DNA from: Planctomycetaceae bacterium
GTDB lineage: Bacteria > Planctomycetota > Planctomycetia > Pirellulales > Thermoguttaceae
Length of the DNA stretch: 8,835 bases
Reading direction: 5' to 3'
NCBI GenBank assembly: GCA_031287585.1
Contig: JAITST010000251.1
Location: 1-8,835, forward strand
The notes under the pieces were generated by a model, which saw only the letters and a list, made by a program, of their open reading frames with translations, searched no databases and was not told the DNA's origin. Position numbers and translations under genes: made by a program. Position 1 is the stretch's first letter. The number at the start of each line of letters is the position of its first letter. This document shows, in pieces, positions 1 to 6,565 of this stretch.

Positions 1-383
1 GTTTGTGTGTATTGCAAGAACTTGAACGAACAGTGCAAGCAGCATCGCCGTCAGAGTTTTTCGTTTGCGTATTACGGTGTTTCGTTTGGCAAGGCGAAGA
101 ATTTTTTCGAAGTGTATCGTAAGCGTTTCGGCATTGAATCGAGTTATCGGCAGAGTCATCAAGCAAGGATTCGGACTTGCACCTTCGGTTATTTTATTTT
201 GCGTTGTCGATGCTGATACGGAATTGCTGGCTGGAGTTTGAGCGGGAGTTCTTGTTGGCTGGAAGGAAGAAACAGATGACGGGTGAATATGTGAGTTTCA
301 AACTGCTGCCCGGAATCATTCGCCGGATGCTTGAAAATTCTGATTGCAATTTCAGCCCACCAAACTGCTCCCAAACACCGTAA
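1..383 (+). pseudogene. IS4-superfamily (ISH3-like) transposase, 3' remnant with frameshift
   Basis: The frame open from the window edge to 216 encodes YRKRFGIESSYRQ followed by QARIRT. This matches the C-terminal part of the DDE catalytic domain of IS4-superfamily transposases, where Y-x2-R-x3-E carries the last catalytic glutamate (codon 136-138). The expected next segment, a hydrophobic LRLFYFALSMLIRNCWL, lies in another frame (about 174-240) and runs on to a TAA at 381-383. A small deletion near 172-180 therefore split the gene, because neither frame alone gives the family's C-terminus. The residue where the YREK signature usually has K is H here, a further sign of decay or divergence. 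The 5' part and left end of the element lie outside the window, and no clear right terminal repeat was identified. The family assignment comes from motif recognition; the exact IS group is uncertain. Confidence 0.75.
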
Positions 384-558
384 TTTAAGGCACTTCAAGG
401 GAAATTACAAACTACTACATTGAAAGGTTAGTTATTGATACCACGAATTGTTTCATTACAATTCAATAGTCTGTTCAGGTAATTTCAACAAAAAGTAATA
501 ATAAATTGTAGAATGATGGAATTGATGTAACAGTCATAGAGTATTTTTGCCTAGCAGT

Positions 559-844
559 ACAACCCTTATTGGAGGGTAGTGTGCGAAATTTATGGGTGGA
601 TGTCATGAAAAGCCAAATTTTAGCGGTGTGACCATCATTCAATAATTCTGGTACACGCCCCCACAAAGTGTGGGTGAACTGATAACACCTTGGGTAAATG
701 ATGTCAACCAAAATATAGGACAACAAATTAATAACTATCTTAAATAGTATTGGTGGATCAAGTTCTGCTATCCCATCGTTTTATGGACATGGGCAATCTG
801 GAAGCAATAGTAGTGGGTCAAACGGTAGTTTGGGCGGATACTAA
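559..844 (+). pseudogene. Possible degraded ORF with Gly/Ser-rich C-terminal tail
   Basis: One frame (559-744) reads as protein-like sequence, for example FWYTPPQSVGELITPWVNDV at 646-705, but it is broken by TAG at 577 and TAA at 643 and ends at TAG 745. A shift of one base near 739-748 brings the reading into a frame that gives a Gly/Ser-rich tail, including SGSNSSGSNGSLGGY, and ends at TAA 842-844. A short flexible Gly/Ser tail ending neatly at a stop suggests the remains of a real gene. No family was recognised. The alternative is chance reading of AT-rich DNA, which cannot be ruled out by eye. Confidence 0.3.
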
Positions 845-924
845 TGATTTTTGGGGTTTATTATTACATACATATAACCAGTATTCTCAAACTGTAAATG
901 AAGGTAACAAATTGATTAGTTATT

Positions 925-1015
925 TTGCGCACGGAGGCACAGTGGACACGGAGAATGGCTATGATGACAAAATACTATGACAATAAATTTTTTCCCTCTG
1001 TAATTCCGTGCGCAA
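925..1015. repeat. Inverted repeat with CGCAGAG-like arms
   Basis: ttgcgcacgga at 925-935 is perfectly complementary to tccgtgcgcaa at 1005-1015. Pairing continues inward, giving 17 of 21 matches between 925-945 and 995-1015. The arms resemble the outer arms of the element at 6116-6385 (shared gtggacac...ggag). The repeat sits upstream of the glycosyltransferase-like gene. It could be a small mobile palindrome or a hairpin-forming site. Confidence 0.6.
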
Positions 1016-1076
1016 CACCGTTTATTTCTCGTTTCTTTTACAGTTTAAGTACATATTTATAATTTTGGTAAAAATA

Positions 1077-1787
1077 ATGATAAGTGATACATTTGAACGA
1101 ATTTATGTTATCAACTTAAATTCTCGCCATGAGCGTTGGGATGAGTTTAATAAGCGATTGCCTGCCGATTGTCCGTTTCTCCGACCGGAACGGTTTATAG
1201 GTATTGATGGTAGGCTTGTTCCGCCGCCTGTTTGGTGGCAAAGCGGACCGGGCGGGTGGGTGGGGTGTCATCTTTCGCACATACGGATTTTACAGGATTG
1301 CCTTAATAACGATGTGAATTCAGTTTTGGTTTGTGAGAATGACGCTGTTTTTGTTGATAATTTTGCGGAAAAAGTAGAATTGTTCATGCAACATCTTCCT
1401 GACGATTGGGAGTTTGTTTATTTTGGCGGAAAGCATCCTATGATGACGCTGCTTGGAGCAGAATTGCCGGACGCTTGGAACGATATCTTTTTCATTTGTG
1501 TTGACCGTCCTGTTGCCGATTGCTATGACACGATGTTTAATTCCAAGTGGGGATGGCATCCACAAATGGTTAAACATTCTATTGACCTACAATTGGCAAT
1601 GCGTGAAAAGTTTCTTGAAGAGTATTCTCCACGTTTTCTACGTGTTTCGTTCAAACGAATGATGCAATTCCATGAAAACACTGTTCAGGAAATTTGTAGT
1701 TTTTTGGGTTATACTCCAACGGAACAGCAATACGAACAATCACTTGCTTTCCTTAACGAACAAACCAACAATAAGCATTTTTTGTAG
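1077..1787 (+). CDS. Glycosyltransferase family 25-like / sulfotransferase-like chimeric protein
   Basis: The 236-residue product has two unlike halves. Residues 5-118 match the N-terminus of LPS-type family 25 glycosyltransferases: IYVINLNSRHERW, then WVGCHLSH (61-68), then the acidic CENDA (86-90) where the family has its metal-binding DD/ED motif, then WEFVYFGG (111-118). Family 25 proteins normally continue with a further sugar-binding part that is absent here. From KHP (119-121) onward the sequence instead looks like the second half of a PAPS-dependent sulfotransferase: KHPMMTLLGAEL, an FICVDRPV segment resembling the 3'-phosphate-binding region, and PRFLRVSFKRM...ICSFLGY near the end. 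The sulfotransferase P-loop half is missing. ATG 1077 is chosen because the family homology begins right after it; GTG 1008 would add a hydrophobic stretch inside a repeat arm. No Shine-Dalgarno is visible. Activity is doubtful; a deletion fusion of two neighbouring genes is the likely origin. Confidence 0.7.
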   Translation: MISDTFERIYVINLNSRHERWDEFNKRLPADCPFLRPERFIGIDGRLVPPPVWWQSGPGGWVGCHLSHIRILQDCLNNDVNSVLVCENDAVFVDNFAEKVELFMQHLPDDWEFVYFGGKHPMMTLLGAELPDAWNDIFFICVDRPVADCYDTMFNSKWGWHPQMVKHSIDLQLAMREKFLEEYSPRFLRVSFKRMMQFHENTVQEICSFLGYTPTEQQYEQSLAFLNEQTNNKHFL

Positions 1788-1855
1788 ATGTTCGATATTG
1801 TTATGGTTTACGTTTTGGCTTGTTGTTCAGATTATTGCGTTCCGCACTCCCCGTC

Positions 1856-1883
1856 TTGACTTGTCTTTTTCTGATGTTATCAT
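1856..1883 (+). promoter_or_regulatory. Sigma70-type promoter of the M48 peptidase gene
   Basis: TTGACT (1856-1861) and TATCAT (1878-1883) are separated by 16 bp and each differs from consensus at one base. The -10 box ends 7 bp before ATG 1891, so transcription would begin at or next to the start codon, giving a leaderless or near-leaderless mRNA. This fits the absence of a Shine-Dalgarno sequence there. Confidence 0.45.
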
Positions 1884-1890
1884 ATTGTCT

Positions 1891-3933
1891 ATGAACTTTT
1901 TTGAACATCAGGACAATGCCCGGCGTAATACCGGACTGCTTATTTTTTTGTATGTTTTAGCGATGATCGCTATTACGGTGCTTATTTTTGTACCTGTCGC
2001 GGTCGTTGTTGCTTACTCACAGACCGTTGACATTGATTATAGCCATTTGGATGCGTCCGGTAGTAGAGGGCTTGGGTTTGGGTTGTTGCTTGATGAAGTT
2101 GTTGCCTTCTTTGCTGTTTTTCTGGTTGTCTCCGCCATTATCGGAGGCGGTACTTTCTGGATGACTTCCCAACTTTCTGCCGGCGGCGGTGAACGGGTTG
2201 CTGATATGTTGGGTGCGAGGCGGGTTTCCCCCTCTACTACCGACTTGAAAGAGCGGCGGTTGCTTAACGTTGTCGAAGAGATGGCGATTGCCGCCGGACT
2301 GAATGTTCCTACCGTCTTTGTTATGGATAACGAAAATTCCATCAACGCTTTCGCCGCTGGTTACAAGCCAAACGAAGCAGTTGTTTCTGTTACACGCGGG
2401 ACACTTGAATTGCTTAACCGCGACGAGTTACAGGGCGTTATTGGTCACGAATTTAGCCACATTCTTAACGGCGATATGCGGATGAACATTCGTCTCATCG
2501 GTACGCTTTACGGCTTGGAACTTTTGGTCTATGTCGGTTGGATGATACTGCGGTCAGGAACATCGTCGCGTCGTTATAGTTCCAGCAATAAAAACGCTGG
2601 TGGTGCCGCGATATTAATGTTTATCGGAATCGGTGTTATCATCGCCGGTTCGGTCGGTATGTTTTTCTCATCACTAATCAAGGCGGCAATTTCGCGTCAA
2701 CGTGAGTTTCTCGCGGATGCGTCGGCGGTTCAGTTTACACGTAATCCGGGTGGTATCGCGGGTGCGTTGAAGAAGATTGGTGCGCCGACAGTCGGCAGCG
2801 TTGTCACCAATGAAAACGCTACTTCCGTTAGTCACATGTTTATGGCAAGTTCGTTCAAATCGTTTTTCAGTGCGATGTTTGCGACACATCCGCCGCTTGA
2901 CGAGCGTATCAAACGTATAGACCCAACGTTCGACGGAAAGTTTCCGGCGCGGATTGTTCCGGTAAGTGATTATGATGAACGCGATACTCACAAAGATAGC
3001 CGTTCACAAGTTACGTCTGGTTTTAACGCTAACGTTCAAACAACATCGTCACCAGTAACGTCAACGGTTGACGATTCATCGGCGATAACAAACGCGATGA
3101 ACGGTATCGGCAGTATCGACATTGAACAACTTTTGTCGGCGACGGCATTACTTGACTCGCTTCCGCCGCAAGTTATCAATATGACTAACAACGCTGACGG
3201 TGCGGTCGCGGCGATGTTTGCCGTATTGATTGACAAAGACAGCAACATTGCCGCGAAGCAGTTCGACGTGATTCGCAGCCGCGAGAGCGATTGGGGTCTC
3301 AATGCGTCGCAGAATATTGTTACACTCTTGGCAACGCAGAGCGACGCGGCGAAGTTTGCGTTGGTTCAGCGGAGTTTTCCGGCGTTGCGATTGCTCGGCG
3401 TGACGAACTACCAACGTTTTCGGCAAACGGTTGAGTTACTTATCGCGGCGGACGGCAAGATTGATTTGTTTGAATACGCGATTAGTGCGTTGTTGCTTCG
3501 CGACCTTGATGTTCACTTCGGTTTGGAACGTTCGGGGGTGACACATTATTACGCCGCGAGTGCGATTCGGAAACAGATTTGTTTGATACTGTCTTACGTT
3601 GCGTACAGCGGCGCGACTGAAATTGACGCGGCGAGACGTGCGTATGAGGCGGGTTGTTGTCAGTTCGATAAGGCGGACGCGATTGGTATTGCGGGTACGA
3701 TGCTCGACGCGCCGTTGTGTAAGTTGAATGATTTTGACGCGGCTCTTCGCGCGGTTGCGGTAGCGAAACCGGCGATTAAGAAGAAGGTACTCGAAGCGGT
3801 TATCGCGTGCGTGATTGCGGACAACAAGATAACGCCGCGCGAGGAGGAATTGGTTCGCGCGATGTGCGCTATGATCGGGCTGCCGTGTATTGCTGCGGAA
3901 CAGATGAGAGCATTGATACACCAATCATTCTGA
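1891..3933 (+). CDS. M48 family membrane zinc metallopeptidase (HtpX-like) with TerB-like C-terminal region
   Basis: The 680-residue protein is an integral-membrane M48 peptidase of the kind that degrades damaged or misfolded membrane proteins. Predicted membrane segments are about 16-42 and 66-90 before the catalytic domain, and 203-220 and 238-262 within it. The zinc site is HEFSH (H186, E187, H190), with the third ligand E272 in REFLADASA; the ATHPPLDERI motif (331-340) is typical of HtpX. HtpX proteins are usually about 290 residues, so roughly 330 residues are extra. After a Ser/Thr-rich linker (about 360-400), this tail contains two TerB-like turns, LLIAADGKIDLFEYAI (516-531) and CVIADNKITPREEELV (640-655). 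TerB-like domains are linked to membrane stress responses, so a regulatory or substrate-binding role is possible. ATG 1891 is preferred to upstream in-frame starts because those run inside the preceding gene and a promoter lies just before 1891. The last 65 bp overlap the convergent gene. Confidence 0.9.
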   Translation: MNFFEHQDNARRNTGLLIFLYVLAMIAITVLIFVPVAVVVAYSQTVDIDYSHLDASGSRGLGFGLLLDEVVAFFAVFLVVSAIIGGGTFWMTSQLSAGGGERVADMLGARRVSPSTTDLKERRLLNVVEEMAIAAGLNVPTVFVMDNENSINAFAAGYKPNEAVVSVTRGTLELLNRDELQGVIGHEFSHILNGDMRMNIRLIGTLYGLELLVYVGWMILRSGTSSRRYSSSNKNAGGAAILMFIGIGVIIAGSVGMFFSSLIKAAISRQREFLADASAVQFTRNPGGIAGALKKIGAPTVGSVVTNENATSVSHMFMASSFKSFFSAMFATHPPLDERIKRIDPTFDGKFPARIVPVSDYDERDTHKDSRSQVTSGFNANVQTTSSPVTSTVDDSSAITNAMNGIGSIDIEQLLSATALLDSLPPQVINMTNNADGAVAAMFAVLIDKDSNIAAKQFDVIRSRESDWGLNASQNIVTLLATQSDAAKFALVQRSFPALRLLGVTNYQRFRQTVELLIAADGKIDLFEYAISALLLRDLDVHFGLERSGVTHYYAASAIRKQICLILSYVAYSGATEIDAARRAYEAGCCQFDKADAIGIAGTMLDAPLCKLNDFDAALRAVAVAKPAIKKKVLEAVIACVIADNKITPREEELVRAMCAMIGLPCIAAEQMRALIHQSF

Positions 3934-4627
3934 CGACGACCATTCCAAGACCGAAACAGATTCCGCGAACGCCTATACCGAATAGCAACGCATCTTTTTG
4001 TCCGCCGCTGAATATGATGAGCATCAGTCCTGCCAACACGCCAAACCAGCCGAAGACTGACATTATTAAACTGATTCGTTCGAGCCACGCGGTCTCGTGA
4101 GGATGTTGTACCAATGGTGGTCGGTAGAAAACGATGCCGTTATTGTTATCGTTGCTGATGTTGTTGGCGGGCGGCGTGTCTTCGCAAATTTCTGTATCAA
4201 CTTGTAAGATGTCGCTGTTTGTTTGTTCGTAATCTTCGTCGGGGTCGGCGGCGATGTCAACATTGTTTGCGATGTTGTCTTTGATTGCTTTATCAACTTC
4301 GGTGATGTTGGCGACGTGAACAATTTTTTCTTCGACTATTTTATGTTCTACCGGTGTGATGATTGAACCGCCGAAGGGCAGTACCGGCTCGACTATCGAA
4401 CCGAACAACGGCGGACGAGCGAGACCGCTAACGGGCTTCGGAGACGACGCTGTTCCGCGTGCTTCGGCAGCAACAGGACGCGGCGGTAACGATGACCGCG
4501 GCGATGGCGATTCAGTACCCGTAATCTGATTACGCTCACGGTCAGTCATTGCGTCCGACAACAATCTGCGAATCCGATGCAGGTCAGATAAAAAATCGTT
4601 GGTAGTATGGTCTGACAAGTCGTTCAT
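3869..4627 (-). CDS. Unknown protein with two C-terminal transmembrane segments
   Basis: The family was not recognised. The 252-residue product starts with a helical charged segment (about 10-32), followed by a low-complexity Pro/Ser/Ala-rich stretch (38-90) and an acidic Asp/Glu/Asn-rich linker (about 120-163). Two hydrophobic helices follow at about 186-207 and 213-232, joined by a short GGQKD turn, with a short hydrophilic C-terminus. It is probably a membrane-anchored protein with a long cytoplasmic N-terminus, possibly a scaffold or regulator. It lies 73 bp downstream of the DUF1573-like gene on the same strand and is probably cotranscribed with it. Its last 65 bp overlap the 3' end of the M48 peptidase gene tail to tail, so the two transcripts would be antisense at their ends. 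The start at ATG 4625-4627 has no Shine-Dalgarno. The amino-acid composition of the membrane part and its clean stop make it a real gene and not a shadow. Confidence 0.75.
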   Translation of the reverse strand: MNDLSDHTTNDFLSDLHRIRRLLSDAMTDRERNQITGTESPSPRSSLPPRPVAAEARGTASSPKPVSGLARPPLFGSIVEPVLPFGGSIITPVEHKIVEEKIVHVANITEVDKAIKDNIANNVDIAADPDEDYEQTNSDILQVDTEICEDTPPANNISNDNNNGIVFYRPPLVQHPHETAWLERISLIMSVFGWFGVLAGLMLIIFSGGQKDALLFGIGVRGICFGLGMVVVRMIGVSMLSSVPQQYTAARS

Positions 4628-4654
4628 AGTTTTTATTTTGTTTGAATGTGTAAC

Positions 4655-4683
4655 TCTAAACGCAAAAGACGCGAAAGGAAAAC
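4655..4683. repeat. Single copy of a CGCAAAGACGCGAAGG-type intergenic repeat
   Basis: The stretch ctctaaacgcaaaagacg continuing with cgaaaggaaaac resembles the widespread TTAACCGCAAAGACGC-type dispersed repeats. It lies between the two minus-strand genes and belongs to the same general type as the repeat arms at 925-1015 and 6116-6385. The match is by eye and imperfect. Confidence 0.35.
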
Positions 4684-4700
4684 AATGTTGCGATTACTTT

Positions 4701-5966
4701 TTAATACAATCCCGCATTGCCCGTTTTCGCAGTATTCGGTTTACCGAATATCACCGATGACGTGTCGTAAAACTCGGAATCTATTTTGTTTGTCAATTTG
4801 CTCCCGACATCATCTTGCGATACGGCGTGCCACGAGTCAATTTCAATTTCGTCTCTTACCAATGTGCTTATTGTTTGCGGCGTTTTGTTTCCGTACAAAA
4901 AACCTTTCACGTCAATCGAAATAGTTTCGTTTTTCGGTAGGTTTGTTTTGATGATAATTTTCCGCTCGAGGTCTTCGTCATCATCGTTACGGCTGGACGT
5001 GAACATAACGGAAATTAACTGTAACGGGCGTTCGGTGTTTGAAAACGTGAACTTGAAACGCGGGTCGCTTGACGTTACATTAAGTATGCGGAATGTGGCA
5101 TCGTTACGAACGATGATACTCTTGATGACTTTCTCGTTTGGGCTTAGCACGCCGATTAAAAATGGCGACGGCTTAACTTGCAACGGTGCGACAATGTTGC
5201 CGCGAACGGGAAGTTGTATCGAGGATATGAATGTTGCGTTTACGTTTTCATTTGAATTTGTAGTTGCGATTACCGTTTGTTTGTCGTTCGTAACGAAACG
5301 TAAAATGTCGTTGACGTAACCAGCGGGCGTGTCGGATTTCAGTTTGACTACAACATCGTAAACGACTTCGCGGCTATTCCGTTTCACTTCCTCCGCCCGT
5401 GCGTGGACAAACGGATTGTCACGTACAATGTCCGTGATTTTCCAGTCCGACCGACCGCCGCGATATTCGATTCGCAACTTGCGTTCGTCTTCTTTCCCGA
5501 GCACGACAACACCGAAGTCAATGATGCCGGGTGTCAAAATAACGTCAGAACGGATGTAACCTTTGACATCAAGTTGAACTGCCTCGCGCAAAATCCGCTC
5601 ACCGACTCTGAGTTCAAGCGTGACGGTAATAGTGGCACTAACGTCGCGCAAGTGTTGACCGTTGGTGTTAAGTTTGGCGACTATGTAACCCTTTTCGAGT
5701 GATTTGACGATTGGCTGTTCAAACGAAACGGAGGTACAAGTACAAGAAGACCGAACGCTAACGATACGAACATCCTGTTCCCAAACATTCTCAAACTCAA
5801 ACCGATGTTCTTCAGAAGTACGCAAAGCGACCCGCCCGAAATCGAACCGAGTTTCAGCAAACATCTGTCGTCCCCAAGACTCAGCCGAAACAACACCCGA
5901 CAAAAACACGAGTGCTAAAACGACTGTGGGAGAAAATGTGTGAATTAGTCTGCGTAACTTTGTCAT
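4701..5966 (-). CDS. Secreted DUF1573-like protein with three Ig-like repeats
   Basis: The 421-residue product begins with a signal peptide: basic MTKLRRLIHT, a hydrophobic core (about 13-26) and a likely cleavage after VSA (25-27). The mature protein opens with FDFGRVALRTSEEHRFEFEN and VRSSCTCTSV (71-80), the DUF1573 signature (FG-V...H-F-F-N...SCGCT), with Thr in place of the usual Gly between the cysteines. Two more repeats of the same fold appear to follow: one from IIDFGVVVLGKEDERKL (148-164) to about 256, and one from SPFLIGVLSPNEKVIKS (267-283) to about 356, the latter ending in IDVKGFL. Such proteins are abundant in planctomycetes, lie outside the cytoplasmic membrane and have no established activity; a structural or binding role is likely. 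ATG 5964-5966 is chosen over an upstream in-frame TTG at 6006-6008 because it gives a standard signal peptide. It is the first gene of a probable two-gene operon. Confidence 0.85.
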   Translation of the reverse strand: MTKLRRLIHTFSPTVVLALVFLSGVVSAESWGRQMFAETRFDFGRVALRTSEEHRFEFENVWEQDVRIVSVRSSCTCTSVSFEQPIVKSLEKGYIVAKLNTNGQHLRDVSATITVTLELRVGERILREAVQLDVKGYIRSDVILTPGIIDFGVVVLGKEDERKLRIEYRGGRSDWKITDIVRDNPFVHARAEEVKRNSREVVYDVVVKLKSDTPAGYVNDILRFVTNDKQTVIATTNSNENVNATFISSIQLPVRGNIVAPLQVKPSPFLIGVLSPNEKVIKSIIVRNDATFRILNVTSSDPRFKFTFSNTERPLQLISVMFTSSRNDDDEDLERKIIIKTNLPKNETISIDVKGFLYGNKTPQTISTLVRDEIEIDSWHAVSQDDVGSKLTNKIDSEFYDTSSVIFGKPNTAKTGNAGLY

Positions 5967-5982
5967 TTTGCCAATTTTACTT

Positions 5983-5988
5983 AATATA
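5983..5988 (-). promoter_or_regulatory. Possible -10 box for the DUF1573-like operon
   Basis: Read on the minus strand, TATATT lies 16 bp before the ATG at 5966, which would give a very short leader. A TTGCGG about 14 bp further upstream is only a weak -35 at poor spacing. A 5-bp hairpin (agccg 6001-6005, cggct 6011-6015, loop caaaa) overlaps that -35 area and might act as an operator. Support is limited. Confidence 0.25.
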
Positions 5989-6156
5989 ACAGCAGAAACA
6001 AGCCGCAAAACGGCTAACGGTACTATCGGTTATTTTGATTGTAACGATTAAATAAAGTTTGACAGTTATTAAGTCGGTTGTGGGTTTGTTAAGTTTAGGG
6101 AATCTCTAAAAAACCTTTTTTAACGCGGTGGACACAAGGAGTCGCAGAAGAGTATT

Positions 6157-6336
6157 TTTTTGTAACTTATTCTATTAGACTTGTTCGGAAACTTCAAAAT
6201 AAATAAAATTAACAATTTACATACAATAATTTTTGCCGCGAATGCACGAATTTATAACGAATTATTCGTATTTATTCGTGTATTCGTGGCAAAATAAAAA
6301 GTTACCGAACAAGTCTATTATAAAACATTACAAAAG
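6157..6336. repeat. 38-bp imperfect terminal inverted repeats
   Basis: The left arm 6157-6194 and the reverse complement of 6299-6336 align without gaps, with 7 mismatches. The conserved core agacttgttcgg resembles an insertion-sequence end. This 180-bp unit is the part of the nested element most like a MITE. Confidence 0.65.
6231..6294. repeat. 64-bp central palindrome
   Basis: The left arm, ttttgccgcgaatgcacgaa and onward (6231-6262), is complementary to the right arm 6264-6294, which ends in attcgtggcaaaa, with few mismatches and one gap around the centre at 6263. Both arms carry repeated cgaat / attcg units, the well-known dispersed GCGAATGCACGAAT repeat type. It can form a cruciform in DNA or a long hairpin in RNA. 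Confidence 0.7.
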
Positions 6337-6385
6337 GTTTTCAAAATAAAATCTCTGCGTTTCTCTGCGAATTCTGCGGTTAAAA

Positions 6386-6565
6386 TTGTAGTTTTTAGAA
6401 ATGCCCATAATAATAATTGGCAGCGATGATGCCGGATAATTACGGCGGTGGACATCGGCATCCCTTTCTTGTAAAATTGAAGGTGAGTATGGTGTTTTTG
6501 CAAAAAGAGGTAGAGTTCCCTGCTTTACCCAACCCGCCACCCAACTATTTGAATAAGATATAATT
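6386..6565. other. Intergenic stretch before the restriction-modification gene
   Basis: There is no gene here. A 7-bp inverted pair (gatgccg 6428-6434, cggcatc 6456-6462, loop 21 nt) is present. The stretch from about 6460 to 6545, which ends in tacccaacccgccaccca, looks like another decayed dispersed repeat. A TATAAT at 6559-6564 touches the next start codon but has no matching -35. Together with the nested element this leaves 5967-6565 without any coding sequence. Confidence 0.4.

Larger units (their letters stand above)
384..1076. other. AT-rich decayed intergenic stretch without an intact gene
   Basis: No intact gene is convincing in this roughly 690-bp stretch. It holds an 8-bp inverted repeat (gaaattac at 400-407, gtaatttc at 479-486), a possible broken coding frame (559-844) and an inverted repeat of the CGCAGAG type (925-1015), which are listed separately. 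Short open frames at 475-726 on the minus strand and 750-980 on the plus strand have no recognisable motif, and the second has no convincing start. The position next to a broken transposase suggests a graveyard of insertions, but this is inference. Confidence 0.5.
6116..6385. mobile_element. Nested palindromic element, MITE-like
   Basis: Three layers of inverted repeats share roughly one centre. The outer arms are CGCAGAG-type sequences: ttttaacgcggtggacac with gtcgcagaag (6116-6152), and in reverse orientation ctctgcg / ttctctgcga / attctgcggttaaaa (6353-6385). The middle pair is 6157-6194 and 6299-6336, matching at 31 of 38 positions, with a perfect 13-bp core tagacttgttcgg (6176-6188) and ccgaacaagtcta (6305-6317). 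The inner palindrome spans 6231-6294. No transposase is encoded. A non-autonomous element mobilised in trans, or successive insertion of small palindromes into each other, would explain it. No clear target duplication was seen. Confidence 0.6.

Noticed and set aside
475..726. Minus-strand 83-codon open frame
   Set aside because: It has no recognisable motif or usable start context, and it overlaps a plus-strand reading that looks more protein-like.
750..980. Plus-strand 76-codon open frame
   Set aside because: It starts at TTG, has no family resemblance, overlaps the Gly/Ser tail in another frame and ends inside the inverted repeat.
925..1015. CRISPR-like repeat unit
   Set aside because: There are only two copies, in inverted and not direct orientation, with no array.
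1672..1890. Upstream extension of the M48 peptidase frame
   Set aside because: It lies mostly inside the preceding gene in another frame, adds no family sequence, and a promoter sits directly before ATG 1891.
6231..6294. Central palindrome as a simple rho-independent terminator
   Set aside because: The stem is long, AT-rich and carries dispersed-repeat units. It does not directly follow a gene end, since both flanking genes diverge from it.
6559..6564. TATAAT as promoter of the restriction-modification gene
   Set aside because: It is only 1 bp from the ATG, and no -35 hexamer is found at 16-18 bp spacing. It could only serve the internal start at 6587.
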